Positions 1 to 7,734 of a stretch of 39,292 bases of DNA are shown one piece after another; positions within the stretch are counted from its first letter, which is position 1, and each line of letters begins with the position of its first letter. Source of the stretch: Bacteroidales bacterium (GTDB lineage: Bacteria; Bacteroidota; Bacteroidia; Bacteroidales; Muribaculaceae); assembly GCA_021205635.1 (NCBI GenBank), contig JAJPXC010000073.1:1-39292 (forward strand), in the 5' to 3' direction. A model generated the notes under the pieces. That model did no database searches. It was given only the letters and a program-made list of their open reading frames with translations, and had not been told where the DNA came from. Position numbers and translations under genes: made by a program.

Positions 1-56
1 TTTCGCCGAATTCTTATTTACCGAAATCGCCGATGCAAAATTACCGATTACACGCG

Positions 57-185
57 GCGAACCGCGGGGCACGGTGGCTCGAGGGAAGGATGGGCGTCAG
101 GGACGCCGAGGCGAACCGCGGGGCACGGTGGCTCGAGGGAAGGATGGGTGTCAGGGACGCCGCGGCGAACCGCGGGGCACGGTGG
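57..185. repeat. 54-base tandem repeat, 2.4 copies
   Basis: Copies start at 57, 111 and 165 (the last is partial, to 185), with an exact period of 54 bases and very few differences. Each unit begins GCGAACCGCGGGGCACGG and is much richer in G and C than the AT-rich promoter that follows. The period is a multiple of three, so an open frame crosses it on the minus strand, but it has no start context or recognisable domain and I do not call it a gene. Bases 1-56 hold nothing I can name. Confidence 0.9.
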
Positions 186-210
186 AAAATATTTTTGTAA
201 TTTTTTGATT

Positions 211-244
211 TTTGTAATTATTACAAATATTTTTGCTATCTTTG
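211..244 (+). promoter_or_regulatory. perR promoter with embedded PerR box
   Basis: TATCTTTG at 237-244 matches the Bacteroidetes -7 element TAnnTTTG, and TTTG at 211-214 is a plausible -33 element with a 22-base spacer. Between them, 212-226 reads TTGTAAT-T-ATTACAA, a perfect 7-1-7 inverted repeat. It differs from the Bacillus PerR box (TTATAATnATTATAA) only by one symmetrical pair of changes. Binding there should block RNA polymerase, so self-repression relieved by peroxide is the expected control. Confidence 0.75.
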
Positions 245-271
245 TGGCGGAATGCATTAAACGCGTGATAT

Positions 272-715
272 ATGGACATGAGATTACTCGCCAAGCAAAA
301 GCTGGAAAGCCGGGGCATTAGGCCTTCGGTGCATCGGCTGCGCATTTTGGAGTACCTGCTCGAGCATAACACGCATCCGTCGGTCGACGAGGTGTTTTCG
401 GCGCTGGTGGGCAAGATCCCCACCCTGAGCCGTACGACGGTCTACACCACTCTGCGCATGCTCGCCGACGCGGGCTTGGCCCAGATGATCACCATCGACG
501 AGCGGCACGTGTGCTACGACGGCCATCTCCACGACCATTGCCATTTTTACTGCCGGGAATGCGGGCGTATTTTGGATATCGAGTTGCCCGGCCCGCAGGT
601 GTCCACGCCGAATCCCGAGGAGATTCCTCTGGTGGGCCATATCGACCAAGTGCAATTTTACTACAAAGGCTTGTGCGCCGAGTGCGTCAAGCGACTGTCT
701 ATCAACCAGAAATAA
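272..715 (+). CDS. perR: Fur-family peroxide-stress repressor, PerR type
   Basis: A 147-residue winged-helix metalloregulator of normal Fur-family length. The recognition helix is in TLSRTTVYTTLRML (51-64). The residues expected for the PerR regulatory metal site are all present with the spacing of Bacillus PerR: H35, D83, H89, H91 and D102. The last is Asp, as in PerR, whereas Fur proteins usually carry Glu. Structural zinc would sit in C94-x2-C97 and the C-terminal LCAEC pair. In this family the bound iron oxidises the His ligands on contact with peroxide, which releases DNA. The gene has a PerR box in its own promoter and is followed 40 bases later by rubrerythrin, so the two are probably one peroxide-responsive operon. 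The PerR assignment over Fur or Zur rests on the Asp, the operator and the neighbour. Confidence 0.88.
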   Translation: MDMRLLAKQKLESRGIRPSVHRLRILEYLLEHNTHPSVDEVFSALVGKIPTLSRTTVYTTLRMLADAGLAQMITIDERHVCYDGHLHDHCHFYCRECGRILDIELPGPQVSTPNPEEIPLVGHIDQVQFYYKGLCAECVKRLSINQK

Positions 716-755
716 TTCATCCAACATTTTTAACAGGTAAAACAGAAAGAACAGA

Positions 756-1406
756 ATGAAAAAGCGTTTCGTATGTACCGTGTGCGGATACGTGCACGAG
801 GGAACTGAGGCTCCCGAGAAGTGCCCTAAGTGCAAAGTTGGGGCCGACAAGTTTAGAGAGGATGGCTATGTGCTCCGAGGCACCAAGACCGAGAAGAATC
901 TAGAGGAGGCTTTCGCCGGCGAGTCGATGGCGCGCAACAAGTACACCTACTTCGCTTCGAAGGCCAAGAAGGACGGCTTCGTGCAGATGGCGGCCATCTT
1001 TGAGGAGACTGCCAACAACGAGAAGGAGCACGCCAAGATGTGGTATAAGCTTCTCAACGGGGGTAACATCTCCGACACCGAGCACAACCTGGAGGACGCC
1101 GCCAACGGCGAGAACTACGAGTGGACCGACATGTACGACCGCATGGCCCGCGAGGCCCGGGAGGAGGGTTTCGAGGAGATCGCGCGCAAATTCGAAGGCG
1201 TGGCTGCGATCGAGCGCGAGCACGAGGAGCGTTACCGTAAGTTGCTGAAGAACTTGCGCGACCGCAAGGTGTTCAGCAAGGACGGCGAGGCCGTATGGCA
1301 GTGCGCCAACTGCGGCCATATCGTCATCGGTGTCCAGGCGCCGGAGGTATGTCCGGTGTGCGACCATCCGCAAGCCTATTTCCAAGTGCGCGCCGAGAAC
1401 TACTAA
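756..1406 (+). CDS. rbr: rubrerythrin with rubredoxin centres at both ends
   Basis: A peroxide-reducing non-haem iron protein of the cytoplasm. The 216 residues divide into an N-terminal rubredoxin-like knuckle (C7-x2-C10, C23-x2-C26), a ferritin-like four-helix domain (about 45-165) and a second rubredoxin domain (C183-x2-C186, C199-x2-C202). The diiron ligands are visible: E56 in AGES, E89 and H92 in NEKEH, and the second-half pair in IEREHEERY. Classical rubrerythrin (about 190 residues) has only the C-terminal rubredoxin and reverse rubrerythrin only the N-terminal one, so this protein combines both. Electrons should pass from NAD(P)H reductases through the rubredoxin iron to the diiron site, where hydrogen peroxide becomes water. 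The spacer to perR has no terminator, and a strong hairpin follows the stop codon, so the pair is probably co-transcribed. Confidence 0.92.
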   Translation: MKKRFVCTVCGYVHEGTEAPEKCPKCKVGADKFREDGYVLRGTKTEKNLEEAFAGESMARNKYTYFASKAKKDGFVQMAAIFEETANNEKEHAKMWYKLLNGGNISDTEHNLEDAANGENYEWTDMYDRMAREAREEGFEEIARKFEGVAAIEREHEERYRKLLKNLRDRKVFSKDGEAVWQCANCGHIVIGVQAPEVCPVCDHPQAYFQVRAENY

Positions 1407-1422
1407 ACCAGCCAGTGAACAG

Positions 1423-1451
1423 AAAGGGCCACGTCATCGCGTGGCCCTTTT
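1423..1451 (+). terminator. Rho-independent terminator after rubrerythrin
   Basis: AAAGGGCCACG (1423-1433) pairs perfectly with CGTGGCCCTTT (1440-1450) across a six-base loop, and T residues follow. It lies 17 bases after the rubrerythrin stop codon. Confidence 0.85.
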
Positions 1452-1891
1452 CTTGTGCCCTTTCGAGTTAGGCACAAAAAAATTGATTGTCTCTCGACAA
1501 CCAATCTTAGTTAACCTTAAATCTAATACCATGAAAAACACGCTACAAAGGTACGTGGTTTTTCGTTAACAGCAAATAATTTGGCGAAAAAGTTGCTTGA
1601 ATTTAACTTAATTTCACGTCAAATTGCTATTAGTTAAGTTAAAAACATAACAATGGGCGAAATTGTTACGTTTTGGCGACAATTTGCCAGCGAGGAGGGG
1701 ATAAGATGGCTAAAAATGCCGCCACACCCCTTTAAAGATCCTTAACACTTCTACCGCAAAAGCCTGCGCTTCAACGTATTAGATGAAGCCTCGTTATAGC
1801 GTAATAACGTTATAACGATAACGCAAAATTGCGGAGGGCCGTTGAACGCCGGCCTGCCCGGGCTGCGCATAGGCGACCAGGCTGAGATACA
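1452..1891. other. AT-rich spacer between convergent genes
   Basis: A 440-base stretch with no supported gene. It has a weak hairpin at 1453-1477 (TTGTGCC with GGCACAA), a long AT-rich part, a cluster of ATAACG and CGTTAT words at 1792-1823 that includes the palindrome ATAACGTTAT at 1804-1813, and a small hairpin at 1837-1854 (GGCCG with CGGCC). The last could help end transcription of the helicase gene arriving from the right. Confidence 0.5.
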
Positions 1892-3220
1892 CTATAGCTC
1901 GCTGACGCGGACGCGCTGGTTTTTGAGGCGGTGGGGCTGGAGGGTGGCCACGAGGCTCATCACTTTGTCGCGGGGGACGGCCGCGAGGGCGCAGTGGTCC
2001 TTAACAGTGATTACGCCCACTTCATCGGGGGCGAGTTGGCCTTTGTGGATGAGGTATCCGGCGATGTCGCCGCGGGAGATTTTCTCGCGACGGCCGGCGT
2101 TGAAATAGAGGGTGGTCAACCGCGGCGTTTGGGGGCAACGACCAGCGGCCGGGAGATCCCCGACGGAACGGTAGGTGATACCCTCGTCGAGCCATTGGGG
2201 CCTATCGTCCTTGTCGGAGGTAATTATGTAGACCTCGCCGTCGGCGCCTTGGCGTGCGGTTCGACCGTTGCGGTGGGTGAATGTTTCGGATTGCAGGGGG
2301 AGGTGGTAGTGGATGATAGCGTCCACATCGGCGATATCCAGGCCGCGAGCAGCCAGATCGGTGGCGACAAGGACGGGCGCCGAACCGTTGTTCAATCGGT
2401 CGACAGCGATCTCGCGCTGGAGCTGATCGAGCGCTCCGTGGTAAAGGGCCGCGTGGAAACCGGCTTTTGTGAGGGCTTGGTGGACACGCTCGGCGCTTTC
2501 ACGGTGGTTGACAAAGACGATGGATCGCTTGTCGGCGGGGAATGAAGCTAGCAATGATTTGAGAGAGTCGAGTTTGTCGGGCGACGGGCTGTGCATTTCG
2601 TAGTAATCGAGATGCCCTTGCGGGGCGACGTTTCGCTCGGTGAAATCGTGGACGCGAGGCGAGCGTAGCTTGAGCCAGTCGGGTATCTCCTCAAGAGGGG
2701 TGGCTGAGGTGAGGATCATACGATTTACGGCGGTCATTTTGCGCACGAGCCGTCGCATCTGGTCGTGGAAACCGAGCTCGAGTTGCTTGTCGTATTCGTC
2801 GATGACGAGTGTTTTGACACGGGAAAGGTCGACCGTACCGCGGTTGGCGTGGTCGAGGAGTCGACCCGGCGTAGCGACGATGATAGCGGGTGAGGCTTCG
2901 AGAGAACGGGTCTCGTCGGTCATGGAGTGACCGCCGTAAAGTGGCACGACCCTCATCGGGAGAGCCAACGGTCGGGTGACGGCGGCGATTTGGACCACCA
3001 ACTCTCGCGACGGGGCGAGGATGACGGCTTGAGGCCCTTGGGCACCCTGGCGTATCGACAGCAATAGGGGGATGTCGAAAGCGAGGGTTTTGCCGCTTCC
3101 TGTGGGGGCGAGGAGGATTGTTTCGCGGCCATTGTCGGCGGCGAGAGCCTGTTGCATCGGGTTGAGGTCGTGGATTCCGAGGGTTTTGCGTGCCCGCTGA
3201 ATTATTTCGTCTTTTTTCAT
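1892..3220 (-). CDS. DEAD-box-type RNA helicase with DbpA-like RNA-binding tail
   Basis: A 442-residue superfamily 2 helicase. Visible motifs are motif I (APTGSGKT, 38-45), motif Ia (APSREL), motif Ib (TPGR), motif II as DEYD at 141-144, motif III (SAT, 172-174), and in the second RecA domain LVATDLAARGLDI and HRNGRTARQG. The third residue of the Walker B box is Tyr rather than the usual Ala. The last 75 residues or so (LTTLYFNAGRREKI onward) resemble the DbpA RNA-binding domain, which in E. coli DbpA targets 23S rRNA hairpin 92. A role in ribosome assembly or RNA turnover is therefore likely, though the exact target is inference. A -7-like element, TATATTTG on the minus strand (3241-3248), lies 20 bases upstream of the ATG. 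The gene converges on rubrerythrin and is transcribed alone. Confidence 0.88.
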   Translation of the reverse strand: MKKDEIIQRARKTLGIHDLNPMQQALAADNGRETILLAPTGSGKTLAFDIPLLLSIRQGAQGPQAVILAPSRELVVQIAAVTRPLALPMRVVPLYGGHSMTDETRSLEASPAIIVATPGRLLDHANRGTVDLSRVKTLVIDEYDKQLELGFHDQMRRLVRKMTAVNRMILTSATPLEEIPDWLKLRSPRVHDFTERNVAPQGHLDYYEMHSPSPDKLDSLKSLLASFPADKRSIVFVNHRESAERVHQALTKAGFHAALYHGALDQLQREIAVDRLNNGSAPVLVATDLAARGLDIADVDAIIHYHLPLQSETFTHRNGRTARQGADGEVYIITSDKDDRPQWLDEGITYRSVGDLPAAGRCPQTPRLTTLYFNAGRREKISRGDIAGYLIHKGQLAPDEVGVITVKDHCALAAVPRDKVMSLVATLQPHRLKNQRVRVSEL

Positions 3221-3240
3221 CGCTTACAATTTTGCAGTTA

Positions 3241-3248
3241 CAAATATA
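3241..3248 (-). promoter_or_regulatory. -7 element of the helicase promoter
   Basis: On the minus strand this reads TATATTTG, a full match to TAnnTTTG, just upstream of the helicase start codon. I could not find a TTTG at the expected -33 distance. Confidence 0.5.
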
Positions 3249-3396
3249 ACACCCGTGAGGGGTATTTTGTCCTGAAATACTGAATTTTTACCCTGATTTA
3301 ACGGGAGAGGCATCCCCAAAAGTTAAATATTGTGAACAAAATAAGAATGTCAACGAATCGCGCAGAGATTGTAACAGGGTCGTAACATAGAGGTGG

Positions 3397-3542
3397 TATC
3401 TTTGCGTCGTGAAGTTTTGATTGATACAAGAATTAGTTTAATGCCATATACAACCGGAAACAACGGTTGCAAAGATAGTAATTGACAAAGAAAGGACATC
3501 ATAACATTAAAATGGGTCGCCGCGAGGCGCCCCATTTTTTTT
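3397..3542 (+). ncRNA. possible small RNA in the helicase-asnA spacer
   Basis: The spacer 3221-3567 has no protein gene. On the plus strand TATCTTTG (3397-3404) is a full -7 match. About 30 bases on, CAACCG and CGGTTG form a hairpin with a seven-base loop. The segment ends in the strong terminator at 3509-3542. A transcript of about 130 bases is possible. The -33 element is weak (TTG at 3369-3371, spacing 25), so this is a tentative call. Confidence 0.3.
3509..3542. terminator. bidirectional hairpin terminator, 3' of asnA
   Basis: AAAATGGGTCGCC (3509-3521) and GGCGCCCCATTTT (3526-3538) form a stem with one mismatch and a GCGA loop. On the plus strand a run of T follows. On the minus strand it lies 26 bases after the asnA stop codon and also ends in TTTT. 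Confidence 0.8.
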
Positions 3543-3567
3543 GATGCTTGCCAAGATAGAGGTCGGG

Positions 3568-4602
3568 CTACAGCAGGTGGATGCCGGCCTGGGCGCAGGC
3601 CTTGATTTGGTCCTCGGGCCAGATTGAGGCTTGCACCTCGCCAATGTGGGCTTTCTGCAGCAGGAACATACACAGGCGGCTTTGGCCGATGCCTCCACCG
3701 ATGGAGTAAGGCAGCTCGCCGTTGAGAAGCATGGAGTGGAATTTGAGCTTGGCGCGCTCGGTGCATCCCCTCGCCTCTAGCTGTTTTTTCAGCGACTCGG
3801 GAGCCACTCGAATGCCCATGGAGGAAATCTCGAAGGGGGCGTCAAGCACGGGATTCCACAGGATGATGTCGCCGTTGAGGCCAATGTAACCGTCCTCGTT
3901 GGGAGTGATCCAGTCATCATAGTCCGGGGCGCGTCCGTCGTGGGGCTGTCCGTCGCTCAGCGGCGCACCGATACCGATAACGAAGATGGCGCCGTATTTC
4001 TTGGCGGCCTCGGTCTCGCGCTCGCGTGGGGTAAGATGGGGGTATTCGTCGAGCAGCTGCTGTGAGTGGATGAATGTTATCTCCTCGGGGAGGTAGGGTG
4101 TGATGTGGGGGAAGAGCTTATAGATAAGGTGCTCGGTTTCGCGCAGGGCTTGATAAATCTTCTTGACTGCCTCCTTGAGGTACAGAAGATTGCGGTCCTC
4201 CTCGCGGATAGTCTGTTCCCAGTCCCACTGGTCGACGTAGAGCGAGTGTAGGTTATCGAGCTCCTCGGAGGTGCGTATGGCGTTCATATCGGTGTAAAGG
4301 CCGAAACCCGGGGCGATGTCGTAAGCGCCGAGCTTGGTGCGTTTCCACTTGGCGAGGGAGTGAACCACCTCGGCCGGGGCGCCTTTCATGTTGGCGATAT
4401 TGAAGCTCACGGGAGGCTCCACGCCGTTGAGGTCGTCGTTAAGGCCGGTGCCGGAAAGCACGAAAAGCGGAGCGGTGACGCGGCGCAGGTTGAGCGCCGT
4501 GGCGAGCTTCTCCTGGAACGCCTCTTTGATAGTCTTGATTGCCACCTCGGTGGTCTCGGGTAAGAGTTTCTGCTTGTACTTCTTGGGAATAATTAATGCC
4601 AT
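3568..4602 (-). CDS. asnA: aspartate-ammonia ligase (asparagine synthetase A)
   Basis: Makes L-asparagine from L-aspartate, ammonia and ATP, releasing AMP and diphosphate. The protein has 344 residues, close to the 330 of E. coli AsnA, and is homologous to class II aspartyl- and asparaginyl-tRNA synthetases. The N-terminus (LIIPKKYKQKL) and internal blocks such as SGTGLNDDLNGVEPPVSF, YVDQWDWE and the C-terminal SIGGGIGQSRLCMFLL, which corresponds to the class II motif 3 region, are typical. It is a free-standing gene with a terminator downstream and 262 bases of AT-rich divergent promoter region shared with polA. Use of free ammonia suits an anaerobic gut organism. The start at 4602 gives the conserved N-terminus. 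Confidence 0.95.
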   Translation of the reverse strand: MALIIPKKYKQKLLPETTEVAIKTIKEAFQEKLATALNLRRVTAPLFVLSGTGLNDDLNGVEPPVSFNIANMKGAPAEVVHSLAKWKRTKLGAYDIAPGFGLYTDMNAIRTSEELDNLHSLYVDQWDWEQTIREEDRNLLYLKEAVKKIYQALRETEHLIYKLFPHITPYLPEEITFIHSQQLLDEYPHLTPRERETEAAKKYGAIFVIGIGAPLSDGQPHDGRAPDYDDWITPNEDGYIGLNGDIILWNPVLDAPFEISSMGIRVAPESLKKQLEARGCTERAKLKFHSMLLNGELPYSIGGGIGQSRLCMFLLQKAHIGEVQASIWPEDQIKACAQAGIHLL

Positions 4603-4864
4603 ACGGGAATTACCATTAAGTAGGATTTCGACGCGAATTTACGACAAATTTCTAACATTCCAATGATTTTTGCAACATTTTGTCAAAATCGTCCTCAATA
4701 TAAGGGAATAAAAAACCGAATTGTGACAAATTGGAGACAAATCGGATAAATTTCGGTGGATTTCACTAAAAATATTGCAAGGTGAGCTACAAATGGTTAA
4801 TTTTACATCGGAATTGCCAGGGAATGTGTTATAACAGATAGGCAAAACCCCAAACCATCTACCC

Positions 4865-7663
4865 ATGGACGACAAGAAATTATTCTTACTCGACGCGTAC
4901 GCTCTCATCTACCGAGCTTATTACGCTTTAATACGGTCCCCGCAGTTTACCACTACGGGTATCAACACGTCGGCTATCTACGGCTTCTGCAACACGCTCG
5001 ACGAAATCTTGCGCAAGGAGAATCCCACCCACATAGCCGTGTGCTTCGACCCCAAGGGGGGCGAGACGTTCCGTCACGAGGTTTATCCCGACTATAAGGC
5101 CAACCGCGACGCCCAGCCCGAGGGCATCACCGTGGCCATCCCCTATATCAAGCGTATCCTTGAGGCCTACAACATCCCCATGATCGAGCGCCGCGAATAC
5201 GAGGCCGACGACATCATCGGCACCCTTTCCCGGCAGGCCGAGCGAGAGGGCTTCCTTACATATATGATGACCCCCGACAAGGATTACGGCCAATTGGTGA
5301 CCGACCGCGTGTTGATGTACCGCCCCTCCCTCCGCGGCCAGGATTTCGCGATACGCGGGCCAAAGGAGGTGTGCGAGAAATACAAAATCAAGGAGCCTCG
5401 CCAAGTGATCGACCTGCTGGCCCTCGAGGGCGACAAAATCGACAACATCCCCGGCTGCCCCGGCATCGGAGAGGTAACAGCCCAGAAACTCATCGAGCGT
5501 TTCGGCTCGGTCGAAAATATGCTGGAGCATGTCAACGAGCTGAAAGGAGCTCAGCGACGCAACGTGGAAGAGAACGCCGACAAAATACGATTCTCCAAAT
5601 TCCTGGCCACCATCCGCACCGATGTGCCCCTAGATATCGACCTGGAGTCGCTACGACGCAAGCCCGAGAACGTCGAGGAGCTGATGAAGGTGTTCAAGGA
5701 GCTGGAGTTCAAGACGCTGGTAAAGCGTCTCCAAGCCTCAGCATCCAAAAACGAGGAAGGCAAGAACAGCCACAGTGCCCCGCGGTTAGCCGCCGGTGAA
5801 GGGTCAAGCAATTCCCAGCCCTCGCTTTTTGATTTCGACAACTCGGTGGAGACCCCCGACGTGCCCGTCGAGACCCTCGCCGACGACCAGGGCGTGGCAG
5901 TCACCACGCTCGAGGAAGTCGCCACATTGGTAGAACGGGCAAGCAAGCTCGAGAACGTTGGTTTCTCAGTGTGGCCATCCTCCGACGAGCCAATGAAGGC
6001 CACCCTGAAAGCCGTGGCATTCGCCATTCCCGACGACAAGTCCTACTTCATAGAATTACCCACGGAGAGCACAGCCCGCGAGGAGTTCAAAACCGCCATC
6101 ACTCCGTTGTTGACGGCACCGAGCGTGCGTCTCGTGGCCCACGAGATCAAGCCGATGCTCATCGTGCTCCGCCGCGAGCAGATGCCAATGGATTCCAACT
6201 ACGGCGACACGGCCGTCGCCCACTACCTGCTCCAGCCTGAAATGAAGCACACTCTGAGCAACGTGGCCAAGGCCTACCTCAACTACGAGACCGTCGACTA
6301 CACCGACACCGCCCGCGACCGTCGCACGCCCGACCAATGGATGCGCGAGGAGGCCCGCGTGCGCGTGGGTGAGCAAGCCGCCGTTGCCATCAAGCTACAA
6401 AGCACCCTGCTCAACCTGCTCAAGGAGCAAGGTCTCGACAAACTTTACCGCGAGATCGAGCTTCCTGTCATCCCCGTGCTGGCCGAGATGGAGTACACGG
6501 GCGTGAGAATCGACCCCCGCGACCTGCACGAGCTATCGCGCCAATTGACCGAGCGGCTTCACTCTATGGAGCGCGAGGTGTACAACCTGGCTGGCGGCGA
6601 GTTCAACCTTGGTTCGCCGTCCCAGGTGGGCGAAGTGCTCTTTGAGCGCCTGAAAATCGACTCCAAGGCCAAGCGCACCAAAAAGGGAGCCTACTCCACC
6701 ACCGAGGACATCCTCGAGAAATACGCCGCCACCCATCCCATCGTGGAGCTGATCCTGAAAATCAGGCGGTTGCGCAAACTCCTCGCCACATATATTAACG
6801 CCCTGCCCGAATTGATCAATCCCGTCACCGGGAAGATACACACCACTTACAACCAGACAGTTACGGCCACGGGGCGTATCTCGTCGACCAACCCCAACCT
6901 GCAGAACATCCCCATCCGCACCGACGACGGCCGCGAGATACGCCGCGCGTTCATCGCCGACCCAGGATGCCTGATTCTGTCGGCCGACTACTCCCAAATC
7001 GAGCTGCGACTCATGGCCGACCTGAGCCACGACCCCCAGATGATTGAGGCTTTCCGCTGCGGCGCCGACTTCCACCAGGCCACAGCCGCCAAGATCTACC
7101 ACCGCGAGCTCAATGAGGTCACAGCCAACGAGCGGCGCAACGCCAAGACGGCCAACTTCGGCATCATCTACGGCATCTCGGCATTCGGTCTGTCGGAACG
7201 GTTGGGTATCTCCCGTGCCGAGGCCAAGGCGCTGATCGACGGATACTTCACCACTTACGAGGGCGTGAAAAGATACATGGAGGAGAGCATCCAGCGAGCC
7301 CGCGAGGACGGCTACGTCACCACCCTCTTCGGCCGCAAGCGCTACCTGCCCGAGATCAACTCCCGCAACGCCGTCGTGCGCGGTTACGCCGAGCGCAACG
7401 CCATCAACGCTCCCTTGCAAGGATCGGCCGCCGATATCATCAAGCGCGCGATGATCGACATCCACGCCTACATCCGCGACCACGGGCTACGTTCCCGCAT
7501 GATCATGCAGGTGCACGACGAGTTGATTTTCAACGTGGTACCCGAGGAACTCGACGAGCTACGCGCTGTTGTAATCAACAAAATGGAGGACGCCTATACC
7601 CGCGGCGCGGTGCCCCTGGAAGTATCGGCCGGAGTAGGCGAAAACTGGCTGGAAGCCCATTAA
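4865..7663 (+). CDS. polA: DNA polymerase I
   Basis: A 932-residue family A polymerase for Okazaki-fragment maturation and gap-filling repair. Residues 1-290 form the 5' nuclease domain (EYEADDIIGTL and TPDKDYGQL motifs, then the helix-hairpin-helix GCPGIGEVTAQKL). Residues 295-340 are a low-complexity linker. About 350-515 is the 3'-5' exonuclease fold, but the DxE of motif I and the catalytic Asp residues of motifs II and III are absent, so proofreading is probably lost, as in Taq polymerase. The polymerase domain is intact: motif A DYSQIELR (near 707), motif B RRNAKTANFGIIYG (near 757) and motif C QVHDELIF (near 883). The last codons and stop lie inside a perfect inverted repeat (7646-7702). 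The kinase-like gene follows 71 bases later in the same direction. Confidence 0.97.
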   Translation: MDDKKLFLLDAYALIYRAYYALIRSPQFTTTGINTSAIYGFCNTLDEILRKENPTHIAVCFDPKGGETFRHEVYPDYKANRDAQPEGITVAIPYIKRILEAYNIPMIERREYEADDIIGTLSRQAEREGFLTYMMTPDKDYGQLVTDRVLMYRPSLRGQDFAIRGPKEVCEKYKIKEPRQVIDLLALEGDKIDNIPGCPGIGEVTAQKLIERFGSVENMLEHVNELKGAQRRNVEENADKIRFSKFLATIRTDVPLDIDLESLRRKPENVEELMKVFKELEFKTLVKRLQASASKNEEGKNSHSAPRLAAGEGSSNSQPSLFDFDNSVETPDVPVETLADDQGVAVTTLEEVATLVERASKLENVGFSVWPSSDEPMKATLKAVAFAIPDDKSYFIELPTESTAREEFKTAITPLLTAPSVRLVAHEIKPMLIVLRREQMPMDSNYGDTAVAHYLLQPEMKHTLSNVAKAYLNYETVDYTDTARDRRTPDQWMREEARVRVGEQAAVAIKLQSTLLNLLKEQGLDKLYREIELPVIPVLAEMEYTGVRIDPRDLHELSRQLTERLHSMEREVYNLAGGEFNLGSPSQVGEVLFERLKIDSKAKRTKKGAYSTTEDILEKYAATHPIVELILKIRRLRKLLATYINALPELINPVTGKIHTTYNQTVTATGRISSTNPNLQNIPIRTDDGREIRRAFIADPGCLILSADYSQIELRLMADLSHDPQMIEAFRCGADFHQATAAKIYHRELNEVTANERRNAKTANFGIIYGISAFGLSERLGISRAEAKALIDGYFTTYEGVKRYMEESIQRAREDGYVTTLFGRKRYLPEINSRNAVVRGYAERNAINAPLQGSAADIIKRAMIDIHAYIRDHGLRSRMIMQVHDELIFNVVPEELDELRAVVINKMEDAYTRGAVPLEVSAGVGENWLEAH
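5776..5793. repeat. match to the 5' tandem repeat inside the polA linker
   Basis: GTGCCCCGCGGTT at 5776-5788 is the exact reverse complement of 13 bases in each copy of the 54-base repeat at 57-185, and the match continues with one mismatch. It falls in the codons of the flexible linker between the 5' nuclease and exonuclease-fold domains, where an inserted repeat would be tolerated. Confidence 0.5.
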
Positions 7664-7702
7664 GCTTGGGCCAACGGCCGAAGCTTAATGGGCTTCCAGC
7701 CA
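7646..7702. repeat. 22-bp perfect inverted repeat spanning the polA stop codon
   Basis: Bases 7646-7667, which encode the last residues of PolA and its stop codon, recur as an exact reverse complement at 7681-7702. The 13-base loop itself holds GGCC-AAC-GGCC. The RNA would form a very stable hairpin. There is no T run after it, so it is not a textbook terminator, though it could protect the 3' end or block read-through into the kinase-like gene. Confidence 0.95.
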
Positions 7703-7734
7703 AGGATAAAGGTTAAAGGATAAAAGACCATATT

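Noticed and set aside
151..423. Minus-strand frame across the 54-base repeat
   Set aside because: It runs through the perR promoter and coding region, has no conserved content, and the repeat alone keeps it open.
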